Of a stretch of 64,000 nt of DNA, positions 20,306 through 33,003 are shown piece after piece. The notes beneath the pieces were generated by a model. It did no database searches. It saw nothing but the letters and a program-made list of their open reading frames with translations, and was not told where the DNA came from. The stretch is taken from assembly GCF_014898055.3 (NCBI RefSeq), contig NW_023601433.1:15362141-15426140 (forward strand). The letters run 5' to 3'. The translations under genes were made by a program, and so were the position numbers. Source of the DNA: Talpa occidentalis (lineage: Eukaryota > Chordata > Mammalia > Eulipotyphla > Talpidae). The first letter of the stretch is position 1; every line of letters starts with the position of its first letter.

Positions 20306-22084
20306 GGAATCAATAGTTCTGGGGGTACTGACTGCTTTGTGTGATGGTGAAGAGTAGAGAACTACAGAGCAGAGAGAGGAATCTCCACTCTAAATCCACA
20401 GTCAAAAGTGTGTATGTAAAAATCATAGAAAGAAATACTGAAAATATAGGTATATTTGAAAAGCCTTTCAGTGTCGGAATTCAAGTTCTCTAACCTCATC
20501 AATGGAGGCTGCCTCCCTGGCTCTCTCTCCCAGCCTCAGGGCTAATGGGACAGGAGCACTTGGTGGTTGAGAGAAGTTGCCCACCTTTGAGCCGAATAGC
20601 TTGAAGTCAGCCCCAGCTGGTTATCATGTGCGGCATGGGTGCCTGTACTTTGCTGGCACCTCTGGGCTCATGGTCTGAGGATGCCCTTTTGTTCCCTGAG
20701 GAACTGCTGCTTCTCTGTACCTAGTGCTAGCTTCCTTGCCCCTTCTTTCCTCTCTCTTTTCTTTCTTGGATGGGATCATGTTTTCCGGAGTAGACATTAT
20801 TTAATCTGACATCTATTTTATCATGACATATTTTTATCTTTCAGCTTCATGGCAGGATCAAAGAAATAAGGGTGTGTTTGGAAACAACCTCCTTTCTCCT
20901 TTGAAGAGCTATGCACCAACAATTTAAAGCAAGGCCATTCCTTGCCTTTGAAATTTATCAAGATGAACTGTGACCCAATAGTTCTAATATTCCACATCAG
21001 TTTTCTTTTCCAAACACTGACATTCATGTAAGATCAGAAAGGAAAACCTTTCTCTATTTCTCTATTTCATCTTAATCACCTGATTTATCCCCTGTGGATG
21101 TCTTCTCCTCTTTACAAAGTACATTGAGATCCTATCATTCATTTCCACAGCATAGAACTCTGGTCTCTGATTTCTGCTATCTGTTGGGCATAGTTTTGTA
21201 TTTAGCATTCAGGGGTTACTTCAAAACTTCTGGAATTATTATCCAACTCTGTCTCATGACAAAACGGCTATATACAATAGCATTTAGATGAGGGCTTCTT
21301 CCTCATGGAAAATGAAGGGGCTGAAATGAAGTGAGATATTCTTTACAGCACACTATTCCCTAAGGCATGTGGGGGAAAATGCACTCACAGATGTGAGTGA
21401 GAGGGAGACACGCTGAAGTTATCATCCACTTGATCCAAACAATCAGCCAATGGGATCAAAGACTGAATAGCTACCCTACTTTTTCTTTTAATTTGGGCAG
21501 AGTTCTAACATGCTGGGTGTTTGGTTTTACTCAGAATAATAGATTAGTAATTGCAAATTAGCCAAGTGAATTAGAGGTGGATGTTTGCCTGCTGAAAGAA
21601 TTAATGACCAACAGCCTGTCATCGAAGGAGGGGTCAGAATGACCGGGAAACAACATCATAAGAACTCAAGTGGCATCCAGCCAGAGTCCCTTTGCGAAGA
21701 GAATGTTCTCCATGCTCCACTGGCAAATGAAGATATCACATAACTGTACAACTTGAGCTTCATGGCTTAAGGGCTCCAATTCAGAGTACCCAGTTAAAAC
21801 CCACCTCCCAAGCATGGAGCAGCAGCTAGGATACACTCACCAGAACCTCGGTGCTTCCAACTTGCAGTTCTCTATCATCTGCTGCATTTCACCACTTTAA
21901 TCGTTCACGCAAACTCATAAAGCCAGGACCACTGTTCTCTCCTTGCCACAGGTTGGAGACTGTACTCTAATTTCCAAGAGTGCACAGTTAGTAAGCGATG
22001 GAGGAGGATGAATATGGCCACTGGCTCCAGAATAGCCTTGTTCACAGCAAGTGGTCAAAGTCCTGTAGTCTAATTACAGGCGGC
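20306..22084. other. no recognised gene
   Basis: GC-richer at 20500-20720, otherwise AT-rich. No frame exceeds about 70 codons. No repeat was recognised by eye. Confidence 0.45.
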
Positions 22085-22180
22085 CTTTGTTAAAAACCTA
22101 TTAGATCTGAATATTTGATAATGGACCCTTGGGATCTGCATTTTACCAGCAGTACCCTGAGCATTGAGAACCACTGCTGC
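22085..22180. mobile_element. MER5-like hAT non-autonomous element fragment
   Basis: The text 'gatctgcattttaccagc' and a terminal 'tgagaaccactgctg' resemble MER5-type hAT transposons, whose ends read as 'cagtggttctca'. The copy is short and old, and only one terminus is recognisable. Confidence 0.5.
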
Positions 22181-22939
22181 CTGTTGTAGTCCCTGCTTCC
22201 CTGAGGAAGGCCTGACATTCCCAGGCATGGAGTACAAGAGATTGTTTGGCTCTCAGCCATGCCCAAAGTCCAGGTTTCAGGAGACAAGGTGAATTCAGAA
22301 AACATGCTAGATGTCAGGTAGATAATGGCCATGTCAGGACTGGTTGACAACGCCAATGGTGGGGATGACCCTGCACCTCTGCCCCTTCCCCCAGAAACTC
22401 CCTTGAAATGACATAAAGGATACTCTTCTTGAAAAGTAAGAATAATACACAATGTAGGAGCACAGGAAAGAGACCAGCATTGGTCATGAATTTTGAGGAC
22501 ATCTTAAGAGACAGAACACAGAGAGGTCTCAACCACAAGTGATAACCTACAATCTGAATTCTGATGTCAATAAGCTGTTCTCTCTGGGAAAGCGACAAGC
22601 TCAGGTCTCAGTACAAAGACAGGAGTGGTGTGGAGAGATCCAGGGAATAGCCCTTGGGGACACTGCCCGCATTGGGTCCTTTCTACCCTTTGCCTACAGG
22701 TGAGCAGAAGGATGCATGTGGCCCTCAGAAAAGCCTTGGTCCCTGATGGGGCTCAGCCCCTTTGGAACAAAGTTCCAACAGCTTGGACTCCTAGCATCTC
22801 CTGGCGGTCTGAATGTTGGTGAGTCCACCCTCTTCCCTACCACCTGTTCTAGTCCCAAAACTGCCAATAGCAGAGAAAGAGGGAAATAAACAAACTGACT
22901 TCAATGGAGAGGGATTCTAGACACAGGAAAAAACTTAAA
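22181..22939. other. no recognised gene
   Basis: A minus-strand frame at 22090-22452 (120 codons) and another at 22314-22598 overlap here. I see no domain in either. Confidence 0.45.
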
Positions 22940-23265
22940 TGGACATAAATAAATATAAACTGGATATAAATATAAATATAATTGAATGGTTATATGTGTG
23001 CAATAGTATATATTAATATTATGTGTATATATTATATATATGTGACATATATAAACCTCTAATATTATTATAGATACTTGTTATTGAAGATTATATATTA
23101 ATATTAATATATAGGCCATATATATAAAATTAACACATAAATTACATATCACTGCATACATATGTTGTAATAACATTGTAGGTATATATTATATCACATG
23201 CATACTGCATAGAAATACATGTTACATATACATGTGTGGCATGTGCATATACATATTATAGGAAA
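22940..23265. repeat. AT-rich TA/TG simple-repeat region
   Basis: About 300 bp are dominated by ATAT, TATATA and ATATGTG units with irregular interruptions. Self-complementary stretches are many, so cruciforms and replication slippage are likely. Confidence 0.85.
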
Positions 23266-24629
23266 ACATTTGTAAGGTGACAGTGGACCTCTATGTAAAA
23301 GGAAGCTTAGAGCACTTGAATATATTCTTAGAAATTCAAAACATCATCAATCAAATTTAAGTCAAAGGGAAGGTCAGAATAATAAATTGGGGATGGCTAA
23401 AGATCAAGTTGCAAATGTGGAGGCTGAAACTGGAAATCTCATAGGACTTAATGCAAAAGGACATACAGGGAAATCTCCCAAACACCTGAGCCAGAAACCA
23501 AGACCAGTGGTTCCCCAGCAGAGTGTGACTCCAGGGAGAGAAAAAGAACTTAGTCTTTTATTGTTGCCCTTCTGAATCAAGAAATTTATATCTTCCTTTA
23601 CCATGTGCACACATCACTTAACACAAACAATAGATTAAACTTGCATGTTCTGCTGGCCATGGTGGGGGAGGCTGCGTCCAGGAACATTCAATCAAACTTG
23701 GCACAGTTCTTCTGGGCTCTTGTGGACCAGCAGAGGAGTCAAATTTCATTTAATAGTCCCAATTTCCATACCAGTTACATAAGCTGCCCAGTATTAAGAC
23801 TTTGTGCCCCCTTTGTCTCAGAAAGCTTGCCTCCCTTGAGCCCTAGTTGGTGCCTGGCTTGATAGGCATTTGGAAATCATGCAATCTTTGATGCTTCATG
23901 TGGAGGAGAATCCACGTGATGTGGCGGGAGACAAGGTGTTGAACAAAACCCTTATCAAGGCAGACGTCAGTCCTCACAGGTAATGATTCACACCTAAGTG
24001 AATAAATCTCCCAGTGGGGCAAGATCAGGCAGAAGGTCAACTCAACCCAGGCTTCCTTGATGCCAGGATGGTGGGAGGGGATGGGGTATAAAGAGCATGT
24101 GTTCTCCAAGGTCCAAGCATGTGTCCTTCAGGTCCAGTGTGGCCTATGACCTGCAGACTCACTCATTCCTCTGCAGGTCCTCTGCCTCCTGCCCACCCCC
24201 CCCCTGCCCGCCCCAAAGCCCCTGCACGACCCAGAGCCCTGGTACCAGCCTCAGGGAGCAAGGTGTCACTGTGGGTGCCCCACAGGAGTTTCAATAGCTT
24301 AGCCATTGGCTTCAAGTCATCCACCATGAGATGGGCTTTAAATGTCACCTGGTTTCAAACCCTTCAAGCTCTTCCACCTCGGCCATCTTCCTCATAACCA
24401 CAAAGGTTACCACCCACTGATGGGCCTTTCATTTTGGCAAGGTTCACTGAAGGTTTCCTGAGAGGCCCTGGGCCCCACCCTCATGTCCTCTGGGCATTAG
24501 GCCACAGCTTTTCTTAATGGCTGGATGCTGGATTGTGAGCAGGGGTGCTGAATAGCTCCTTATGTTCACCCCTAACTTCTATTATGACATTAGAGAAGTT
24601 CCTGCCAGAAAAAAGCAACTGACCTCTAG
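23266..24629. other. no recognised gene
   Basis: Mixed composition, with a C-rich stretch near 24193-24215. No supported gene. Confidence 0.45.
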
Positions 24630-24790
24630 GCCAAAGAATATCAAATATATACATATATGCTATATCTCTTATGTGTATGTGGCATGTATGTATAAGCATG
24701 TGTGTATGTATGTGTTTATACGTACTTTGCATGGTGTACCACATATATACACACCGGCATATCATATATGTCTGCGTGTATATATGTAAT
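24630..24790. repeat. TA/TG/CA simple-repeat region
   Basis: Alternating purine-pyrimidine text (atatatacatatatgc, gtatgtatgtg, atatatacacacc). It is likely a decayed CA/TA microsatellite. The two frames read through it are not genes. Confidence 0.75.
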
Positions 24791-25109
24791 TTTTAAACAT
24801 GCTTGTAGTGCTGTGAGCATGACTACTGAGAGTGCACTGTATTTATATCAAATATTGTGCTAACAACAGTTGTGCTACCACGCAGTCAGCAACTGGTTTT
24901 AATTAAGAGAATGAGAACAAAGGCAGTGGTGTTTGCCTGTCTGCAGAGAGGGCCTCCTGGCTAGGCTCTGCGTCTCTGCCGGGCTGTGTTGGACAGGGAG
25001 GAAGCCCTGTGGGTCTGTGCTCTGAGGACGGTGTCCTCCCCTGCCCAAGGGCAATCCATCCCCACAGCTATGGCCCCCAAGCTCTGCTACCAGGGCAGCT
25101 CATTTTTGT
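24791..25109. other. no recognised gene
   Basis: Nothing recognised. A GC-richer stretch at 24940-25100 lacks a supported frame. Confidence 0.4.
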
Positions 25110-25460
25110 GCTTTTTAAAAAAATTTATATTAATTAAAATTTTTTTCTTACATCATTGTGGTCCCTTATTTCTCCTGCCACCCTATCACCTATGAACCAT
25201 TAGCATTTTCCCTTATGTTTATCCGTTCTCTGTTTTGCAACCCCTCCTGCCCCCTCCTCTGCTATAGACCGCAGTTCTATGTCAGCTTGCTAGTTTTCAC
25301 TTTTTCTTGACCTTTGTTTGGTTTCTCTATATTCCACATATAAGTGAGACCATCCAGTATTTACCTTTTCCTTCTGACTAATTTCGGCTAGCACCATCCA
25401 TTCCAGCTCCATCCACGTTGCTGCAAATGGCAAGAGTTTGTCTTCTTTGGTGCCAGTATA
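25110..25460 (-). mobile_element. L1 3' part, antisense fragment
   Basis: Recognisable antisense text: 'tctctatattccacatataagtgagaccat', 'agtatttaccttttcc', and 'ccattccagctccatccacgttgctgcaaatggca'. This corresponds to the end of L1 ORF2. The same segment of L1 is seen at 34325-34382, 36160-36345 and 44790-44865. Confidence 0.78.
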
Positions 25461-25608
25461 AGGCAGGGCCCACAGCAGAGGGATTGGGCATAGGTGTAGT
25501 GTCCTCCAAAGAAGTTTGCTGACTGTGTGGAAAAAGAAAGAAAGAAAAAGAGGAGAAGCAACAGTGAGTGGGGTGGGGATGGAGCAAGGGAGGTAAGGAG
25601 CAAAGGAA

Positions 25609-25878
25609 GTGGGCCCCCCTGGTGGCACATGGGGCTCAGTCTCAGCACTATGAAGCTATCAGCAGCAGGAGTTCGATCCCCGGCCTGGGGAGATACCCAC
25701 ATGGCCCAGAAGACCCTTCCTGACTCTCCTGCTGCTGCTCCCCTCAGCAGTATTTCAGTCAGTCTGCCTGTTCTGCTCCCCACTCTGTCTCTGGTAAATC
25801 CTTTCACCCCACCTCCCCGCACCTCTGGCCTGTACCCCAGTTCTTGTATTGCATAAATCAATCTTCTTTTTTTTTTTA
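25609..25878 (+). mobile_element. tRNA-derived SINE
   Basis: Starts tgggcccccctggtggcaca, with B-box-like gttcgatccccgg near 25671. Target duplication aaggagcaaaggaa (25595-25608) and aaggagcaaaggag (25879-25892). The A-box region is degraded. The tail reads cataaatcaatctt followed by T and A runs. Confidence 0.87.
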
Positions 25879-25892
25879 AAGGAGCAAAGGAG

Positions 25893-26861
25893 GAAGATTG
25901 GGTGATGTACTTTTGTCCTTATCTGCGGAGCAGAGTCTGTGCAGTGTGGCCATTTGCAAATCTCAAGGAGACACAGATTTCCAAGGATGCTGGCAGTTTT
26001 AAGGAAACTGTTCTGCAGCCAGACGCTAATGGAGGTGTAGTTCTTCTCCCTCAGAGACTCCCATCTCTTCTGCGGGCAAGAATGGGGCAATGATGCAATA
26101 CTCGCCCAAGGCAGGGAGGGCAAAGGCCTCAGAAAGCAGCCGACCAGAGGGTGTTCGTAGAATTGGGCAAGTGTTGAGAAAGTGAATGACTAAATGGTTG
26201 GGCAACAGATGCTTTCGCAAATCAGATAGTTCTAGTTCTTTGCTTTTCGTGAACTAAGGAGTATCTAGTCAATTTATAAACTGATAAATTATATAGTTTA
26301 AAATAATGTTTCATGTTATATAATTTAAAATAATTTTCCATGATACATCACTGGGTCACTTCCAGCCTGTAATGTGGAAAAAGCAGAATCCTTACAACAA
26401 AATTCCTTTCATTTACTTGTATGTATTTGTGTGAAGATTTTTTTCATGCTTACATATAAAAAAGTATAGGAATACAATTGATAGCTAACACGATCTCATG
26501 TTACTCATAAGTAATATTCACTCATGAAATAATTCAATTCTATTCATCTCATTTAAAGATGGATTTCTGGTAAAAGTATAATTTAGCAATTATTAGTAAC
26601 TATCAAAATTTATAATATCATCATTAATATTAGCAAATTGATTGTTAATAACAATTACAATGATAAATTAATCTGGAAAAATAATTTAACATTTAGAGGC
26701 ATGTTTATAACATATTAAAATTTTAAATTTCTACACATATTTCTTGCTGCAGAAAAACTGATAGTGTGAACTACCATAGACTTCAGAACATAAAAAAAAT
26801 GTATAATAGTCAAATCTTTGGCAGAAGGGAAGTGAAAATATAAGTTAAAAAGGAAAAAGCA
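25893..26861. other. no recognised gene
   Basis: AT-rich from 26230 onwards. A minus-strand frame at 25755-26123 runs out of the SINE and is not credited. Confidence 0.45.
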
Positions 26862-27130
26862 GGGGTCTCTCTGGTGGCGCAGGGGGTTGAGACGCAACCT
26901 GGGAAGCTATCCACGGCCTCTGCACCATGAGTTTGATCCCCGGCCAGGGAGCTACACACATGGTGCCGCAGACCTCTCCTGATTTGCCTGCTGCTCCCCT
27001 CAGCAGTGTGTTTCAGTCGATCTGCCTGTTCTGTTCCCTGCTCTGGCTCTGGTGAATCCTCTCACACACACCGCCCCCACACCTCTGGCCTGCACCCCAG
27101 TTCTTGTATGCATGAATAAATAAATCTTTA
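26862..27130 (+). mobile_element. tRNA-derived SINE
   Basis: Starts ggggtctctctggtggcgca, with B-box-like gtttgatccccgg near 26931. The tail gaataaataaatcttt is followed by an A run. The A-rich flanks (aaaaaggaaaaagc and aaaaaagaaaacg) do not give a clean target duplication. Confidence 0.85.
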
Positions 27131-27138
27131 AAAAAAAG

Positions 27139-29099
27139 AAAACGAAAGAAATATACAAAATTAAGGAAGAGCTTGTTTGTGCATTTCAAAAATAGATGGT
27201 GGCTGACATCAAATTTTTAGGGTATTTAGAGGTCATTGGACAAATGTCAAAGAGTATTTTTTTTTTTTGGGGATGGCAGCCTACGCTATCTGCTGAAAAT
27301 TACATATTTGATAGGATTTCATGTATGATGTCGGGTTTTCATGTATGTAATGTATGATTAAAAATGTGCAAGGGGGTACTTGTTACCTCCACATTCTTCT
27401 AGGGTGAGAGTCCAAAGAAAGAGAAACAGGCTCAAGAGGGTCAGGAAAGGACTAGAGTTGGGGTTCGTAGGAGACAGTGCTCCAAGCCCTTAGGGGTGCT
27501 GCTGGGGTTCCTTCCCAGGAAGTTACAACTCTGGACTATATAAATGAATGAGGACCAACTATCTCAGTCTCATCAAAGTAATCACAGGAGGGAAATCACA
27601 GGATTTAAGAGCAAATTTAAACTTATGTATATCAAAAGACACCCCAACTAAATATCAGCATCAATAGTTATAGTAACGGTTTTCAATTTTTTCTTACAAA
27701 TTCCTAAAGCTAAAATGGAAAAGTGCATACTTCTCACATATTATAAAAAGAACTTTTGACATTTTTCATTTTAAGTTCAATATTTGAAAAAGATGTAATT
27801 TCTCCTATCTTGCGAATATACACATGGTTTATAACATTCTTTGAAATGCATACAGTGAAATCCAAATCTTCTCCTAATATGAAATACATGGACAAACTTT
27901 TGACAGCTGGAAATTCTAAATTTTCTTTTATATTCTTCTATATTTATTTCTTTTTTGCTTCCCCATACAATTTTACACAAACAAAATTTATTTCTTGCTT
28001 GAATGTCTTTTATTGATTATTCCATCATACTGTGCTGTCACAAAATATTGTGTTTCAAAATATATCTCAAAATATTATGAAAACAAGGACATTGAAACTG
28101 TTATTAAATAATTATGAAAATTATATTGGAAATGTATCACTGAATGAAATGGATGAAGATTTTTTCGCAATTAGTCCATACACCCATGGATAAACATCAT
28201 TTAATACCAGAATGTGATAAGAGTTCAATATTGAGTCTATTCCAAGTGTAGATTTTTATAGTTATACACTGAAAAGTCATGATGTAAACAGGTTGATTTT
28301 TATTATAGACACTATTCAATTCTTCGGATGCCTTTGGAATTACATGCTCCGAATTCTATAATAATCCATCATGACATTATTTTCAAGAATCTGCTGAGTG
28401 TTTGATTCAGTATTGCTAAACGTGGAAATTGGAAGCCACGTACATACCACAGGGTTTGTTACCACGTTAGTAAAGTCACATACTTACTCGATTTCTGGGA
28501 AATACATAAGCAATAGGCTTTATCAGCATTAACCATCTGAAAAGATAATTTTCAAAAAGATGAAATTATGATTCTGATACAGTTGTAAAATAAATACTTG
28601 ATAATTTTTTAACTCATTGCCAATATGAGGACTAGTAAGATGGCCAGTACAAGGGAGAGTCCAAGACCAGGCTCACTTATAGATCAGAGATATTGACAGA
28701 AATATGGAAATGGAGGCAAACCTGTCTCTTTCCACAGTGAGGAGGAAGTCAGCTGGGACTTTACAGGAAGGCAGAGTGTACCTGTGCACAGGTACAGACA
28801 GGAAATATCTCACATTAGGATCAGTTGCCTGTAACTTGCTGAGATGTAAAATAGCTCCATGGCAGGGAAAGGCCCGAACTGCATACATCTCAAGGGAGGG
28901 TTTTAGGTCTAAACAATGCACACACTTTTATAATGACTGCCCTTATTTCCTTTTCATTTTCAGGCATGTTAACAGGTATAAAAATGATAATTAGATAAAG
29001 TGTTTGTAGATAATCAAAGTGAGGACTCAAACTAGGGAAGTAATGTGACATAGTTTACTCTGTAAGAATTATTCCAATAATTCACTAATTTGAATAGTT
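27139..29099. other. AT-rich sequence, no recognised gene
   Basis: About 2 kb of strongly AT-rich DNA with a T run near 27259-27268. Frames are short, and the 27756-28016 and 28704-28994 frames have no recognisable motif. No repeat family was identified by eye, so this may be one of the longer unique stretches. Confidence 0.5.
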
Positions 29100-29165
29100 A
29101 TAGAATAGTATAACTATACTAGTACTACTATACTACTATACTAGTATAGTATAGTATAGTAATTT
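29100..29165. repeat. (AGTAT)n repeat with perfect palindrome
   Basis: An AGTAT/ACTAT pentanucleotide repeat changes orientation in the middle. It gives a perfect 18-bp palindrome, tactatactagtatagta (29134-29151), and further partial inverted copies on both sides. Confidence 0.85.
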
Positions 29166-29609
29166 ATATAGATAAGGAACATTGAGATGCTGACAATGAA
29201 AAATATAATTATTTGGTGGGAGTAGGAGAAAGCTTCTGGTCCTAAGTTATTTTGACCTAAAGATATATTGGTGCAAATCATGTGCAAAGAAAGGCAAATG
29301 TTTGAGTTTAATCCCTTCCTTTCTGAACAAGGCACTGTGCAGATACAAAATCTGGGTTCCCATTGTTTAAATCTTCTTGAATTGACTCCTTGGTCATTAG
29401 TGGGGGTTGAAAAGGCAGCTTTACCCACAGGCGGTAGATTTTTGCACAGCTGCTTCACAGACTTCACATCTATACCTATGTTTGTCTGCTTTTCTCTCCT
29501 ACCTGTTAGACCCGGGTTGTTAGAGGGCCAAGGAGGGAAGAGGAGAGATGTTCCCAAAATATTTTACAATATTTTTACAATATGTTCACAGGTTCTTATA
29601 TAAAGGTAC
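29166..29609. other. no recognised gene
   Basis: Contains a minus-strand 138-codon frame (29141-29557) and a plus-strand 111-codon frame (29268-29603) that overlap. Neither shows a domain or homology known to me. Confidence 0.45.
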
Positions 29610-30080
29610 TGTTAGGGGGAACAGGATGTCCTAAAGCTAATTCCATACAGGCTTTGTGGACTCCACCCCCACCCCAGACCAAAGCCAAAAGACACTGGGA
29701 ACTCCAAATCCCATCACCACCAAAGGGAAGGTGGCTGGAACCTGAGGGTGGGGTTAAGCAGCCAGGTTTGGTATAAAACCAGACACGTGGGCTTTGGGAG
29801 GGGTCCCCTTTTTGGCTCTCCACCAGCTTGCAGCTCTCAGCCAGTTCTGAGAGTGCCTTTGGATTTCCAGGTAAGCAGATCAGGTAGGACGCATTAAAGA
29901 CTTCATTTCCCTATTTTCTCCCTGGGTTGTACATTTCTTCAATTCCCTTTCCCTTGTAAATAAACCTTTTATTAACCTTTTGTGTGTGCCTGTAGTGGAG
30001 TATTAGTAAGTCCCTTTTAAGCTTGCGGGTGAGGACCCACAGCCAGGCAATCCGTTTTATATCGGGGCTGCTCTGTAACA
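29610..30080 (+). mobile_element. solo LTR, family LTR-B (copy 2)
   Basis: It begins tgttagggggaacaggatg and ends gctgctctgtaaca. A TATA box (ggtataaaaccag, about 29768) and AATAAA (gtaaataaacc, about 29958) lie in the expected order. It is collinear with 7248-7699 read on the other strand. Flanks gtac and gttg do not match well, so no clean target duplication is seen. Either the flanks have mutated or the LTR is the product of recombination between two elements. Confidence 0.85.
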
Positions 30081-30157
30081 GTTGGGGTAATTAAAACATT
30101 AATCTCCAAAATATCTTTGCTAATATAATATTTTTTGATAGCACACTTTGATCACAA

Positions 30158-30163
<6 letters not shown>

Positions 30164-30196
<33 letters not shown>

Positions 30197-30459
30197 TTTA
30201 TTTATTTATTTTTACAAGCACTGGGCACAGTCAGAAGTGCAGGAGGGTGAGAGAATTCACCAGAGTCAGAGCGGGGAGCAGAGCAGGCAGAAGGACCGAA
30301 GTACACTGCTGAGGGGAGCAGCGGGCGGCAGGAGAGGTCTGTGCGCCATGTGGGACCCTCCTCTGGTGGCCGGGGAGCAGCCGGGGATTGAACAGGCGCT
30401 GCAGAGGCTTCAGGCAGCTTCGCAACCCAGCGCTCAACCGCTGCGCCACCGGGGAGGCC
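30164..30459 (-). mobile_element. tRNA-derived SINE, well preserved
   Basis: A perfect 20-bp target duplication, cactttgatcacaatctttt (30144-30163 and 30460-30479). A T run of about 30 nt, the complement of its A-tail, is at the left. It is a subfamily-2 copy with a doubled 'gccgggga' near 30369-30385. The long perfect target copy and long tail suggest a recent insertion. Confidence 0.95.
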
Positions 30460-30479
30460 CACTTTGATCACAATCTTTT

Positions 30480-32149
30480 AAGGATTTCTTTTTGATCAAA
30501 TGTTAAAGCTGTAGATTGAGATTCTCAAACTATGAAAAATAACTACCTATCATTTCTGTTAGAAAAAAATAAATAGGCTTCATTTTTATTTATAACAAAT
30601 GGATATAAATATAACATATATTTTTCTGGGGACCCATGCCTGGTCTGGGGGGCAAGCAAGCAGAGTCATCTTCATAGACTCCACAGTTCGCAGGAATAAA
30701 CTGCCTGAAGGTAAAGTCAGTCCTTTCAGATTAAAACAAACAAGATTGTAGCAAGGGGTACTCAACCTTTGCACCTTTGCAGTGCACTCAGCAAATGGAA
30801 GAGATTAGATCCTGCCTTCCTTCCTCTAGCATCAGCAAATCTTTAGGTCAAGACAGCTTAGAACTAGAAGCCCCTCTTGTCAACAATAATTACATTCTTA
30901 ATGCCCATGATTCACCTCTTCTACTAACTAAATTAAACTTGTGTTTACTGGAACAGCTGTCACAGAGTAAAATCTGTTCAAGTGCTTCCTGGGTTCGAAT
31001 CCTTACTTTATTTGATCAACTCGTTTTTTAACTATGGTTGATATTTTTTTCCAGTTACCATGAGTTAGTATGCATTTTGAAGAATATTACAAAAAGCACT
31101 GAGAAATAAACCATGACACTTATCTTTGAAGATGGACTTCCAATAGCAAGATTAAATGACACCAATTAAATATTACCCAAGTATCCATTCAAGTTATAAA
31201 AAGAAGATAATAATGTGATTAGATCACTTTGTAATAATGAAATGTTTTTGTAGTTAGACATATATATGGGTAGGCAAGTATGCATTTAACTCCAACGTTT
31301 GACCTAAAGAATAATTAAACAAGAATTAAAAAAAATAAGAATAATTAAGCAAGAATTATTTTTAAACACTAGAGAAGAAATTCACTTTTTAGACAACACA
31401 GCTACAATTTTCATCGGTTGCACCCCTAGGGTATCATTTTTGGTTTTCATCAATAAAAAGCAGAATATATTGAACATTCTATGTGATCCAATGAAAGCGA
31501 GGATTATTTATGATTGGAATAAATATTTCCATGATCTTGTTTGATGACATAGATTCATGCTCCTCATGGAACAATACACTGAATCTGAACAAGGGCTCAT
31601 GTAATATTTATTTACCAGTCTTATAAGTCTTAAAAAAATGGATAGTCTTGAAAAAAGACTATTTACAACAAAAAGAATCAGCATCATTAACATGCATTGT
31701 TCCTGCTGTTTGGAGAGACTTGTTTCTTGCAAATTATATTATTTCTAATGCATTCAGAGGAAAGAACAAAAGATATTTTTAGAATCTGACACTTAGCTTT
31801 GGTCTCACAGGACCCTCAGGAGCTTTGTGCCCTTTGTCAACAGGGGGCGGGGGCAGGGTGGGGTGGGAGAGGGGGTGGTAGGGATGAGGCGCTTCCACTG
31901 CTACACAGAATTCAATGTCCCAACAAACACCACACCCTCAGCCTATGGGGCAGCATCACCAGGCACAGCTCTGTGCCCAAGGAGGATTACAGCAGGCCAA
32001 AGCTGATTTTATTATATTATTCTGTGTTTTTCTCCATGATTGGAGAAAATTCACCATTTAATGGTGAATTTAAACTGCTTTGTGGAAAGGAAGGAATATA
32101 GAGAAAAAGAAATGACCTGGTAACTGTCTATACTGTTGGGGCACAGGGG
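30480..32149. other. no recognised gene
   Basis: AT-rich up to 31780, with a G-rich patch at about 31842-31885 (gggggcgggggcagggtgggg). No supported frame. Confidence 0.45.
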
Positions 32150-32416
32150 AAAGTTCCCCCACCCCATTTGGGTTCTTCTGAGGCTAAATGAATGAAAACA
32201 TTAACATCAGACTCATTGGTAGAAAAAACAGCCAAAAGTTCTTAACATATGGAGAACTTAGATGCTATAAATTTTAACATAAAATGAGGCAGAATAGGGG
32301 TAGACATCCTGTTAAGAGAGACCTGGGCATGAAGGAGAGAGGAAGTGGGTTTCACATGAGTAGGAGGGATGACTTTAGCTTTATTCAGAGTGAAATGAGT
32401 TTTTGAGATTGGGAGT
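32150..32416 (-). repeat. old interspersed repeat F, copy 1
   Basis: Text such as 'tggtagaaaaaacagcc', 'cttaacatatggagaactt' and 'gctataaattttaacataaaatg' resembles 55565-55640 and 57740-57830. It is probably an ancient LTR-type repeat. LTR-A copy 2 is inserted at its right edge. Confidence 0.45.
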
Positions 32417-33003
32417 GTAACAGGGTGGTCCCCAGGAAAGGGGGAGGTTCCCTGCCCCACCCAAGGGAGGGTGGAGCTGAGCAGGAAGAGGAGAAGCTGC
32501 AGAAGAGACTGAGGAAGGAAGGAAGCAGGATGGAGCCAGGAGACCTGGAGGAGGCGCATGGAGCCTAGAGACACGGGAAGAAACTGCGCTTGTCTTTTGG
32601 TCGTGGACTAGGTGACACAGATGTGGGTGAGACCCGTGGGGAGGTGACCATGGCAGCTTTTATCTTGATGTTGATTTTGCTCTTTTCCTTCTGGGCTTGT
32701 CCAGTTGTTTGTGACCCTTTTCTGTGGGTCCCCACTGGAAGATGCTTTAGACTTGTGGCAGGCTTTGGGGCCTTGCTCTGGGCCAATCCCATATGGATGG
32801 ACTTTTACCCACGAGGGGACGGGTAACTTTGGGTGCTTCATTTAGAAACTAGACTCTTTGCCTTACCTGTATTGTTTCCTAGTTTTATTAAAGATCCTTC
32901 CCATTAGTCTCATGTGTTTTGTGTTGATGCGGCGGATGGCAGAACCCATTTAGAATAGGCAGGTTTGCGGGGTTTGGGCTGCCCCTCTCCCTGTCCTATA
33001 ACA
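32417..33003 (+). mobile_element. solo LTR, family LTR-A (copy 2)
   Basis: It begins tgtaacagggtggtcccc and ends ctgtcctataaca. A perfect 4-bp target duplication ggag (32413-32416 and 33004-33007). It is almost identical to 11232-11819. The second ATTAAA of the polyadenylation region is lost here by a small deletion (cccattagtctc). Confidence 0.95.
32650..32826 (+). other. 58-codon reading frame inside LTR-A copy 2
   Basis: It has the same frame and length as 11463-11639, here with a near-optimal initiation context, gtgaccATGg. A few residues differ (for example Trp and Pro replacing Arg and Leu in the segment after the hydrophobic stretch). There are no indels or stops. Confidence 0.35.
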
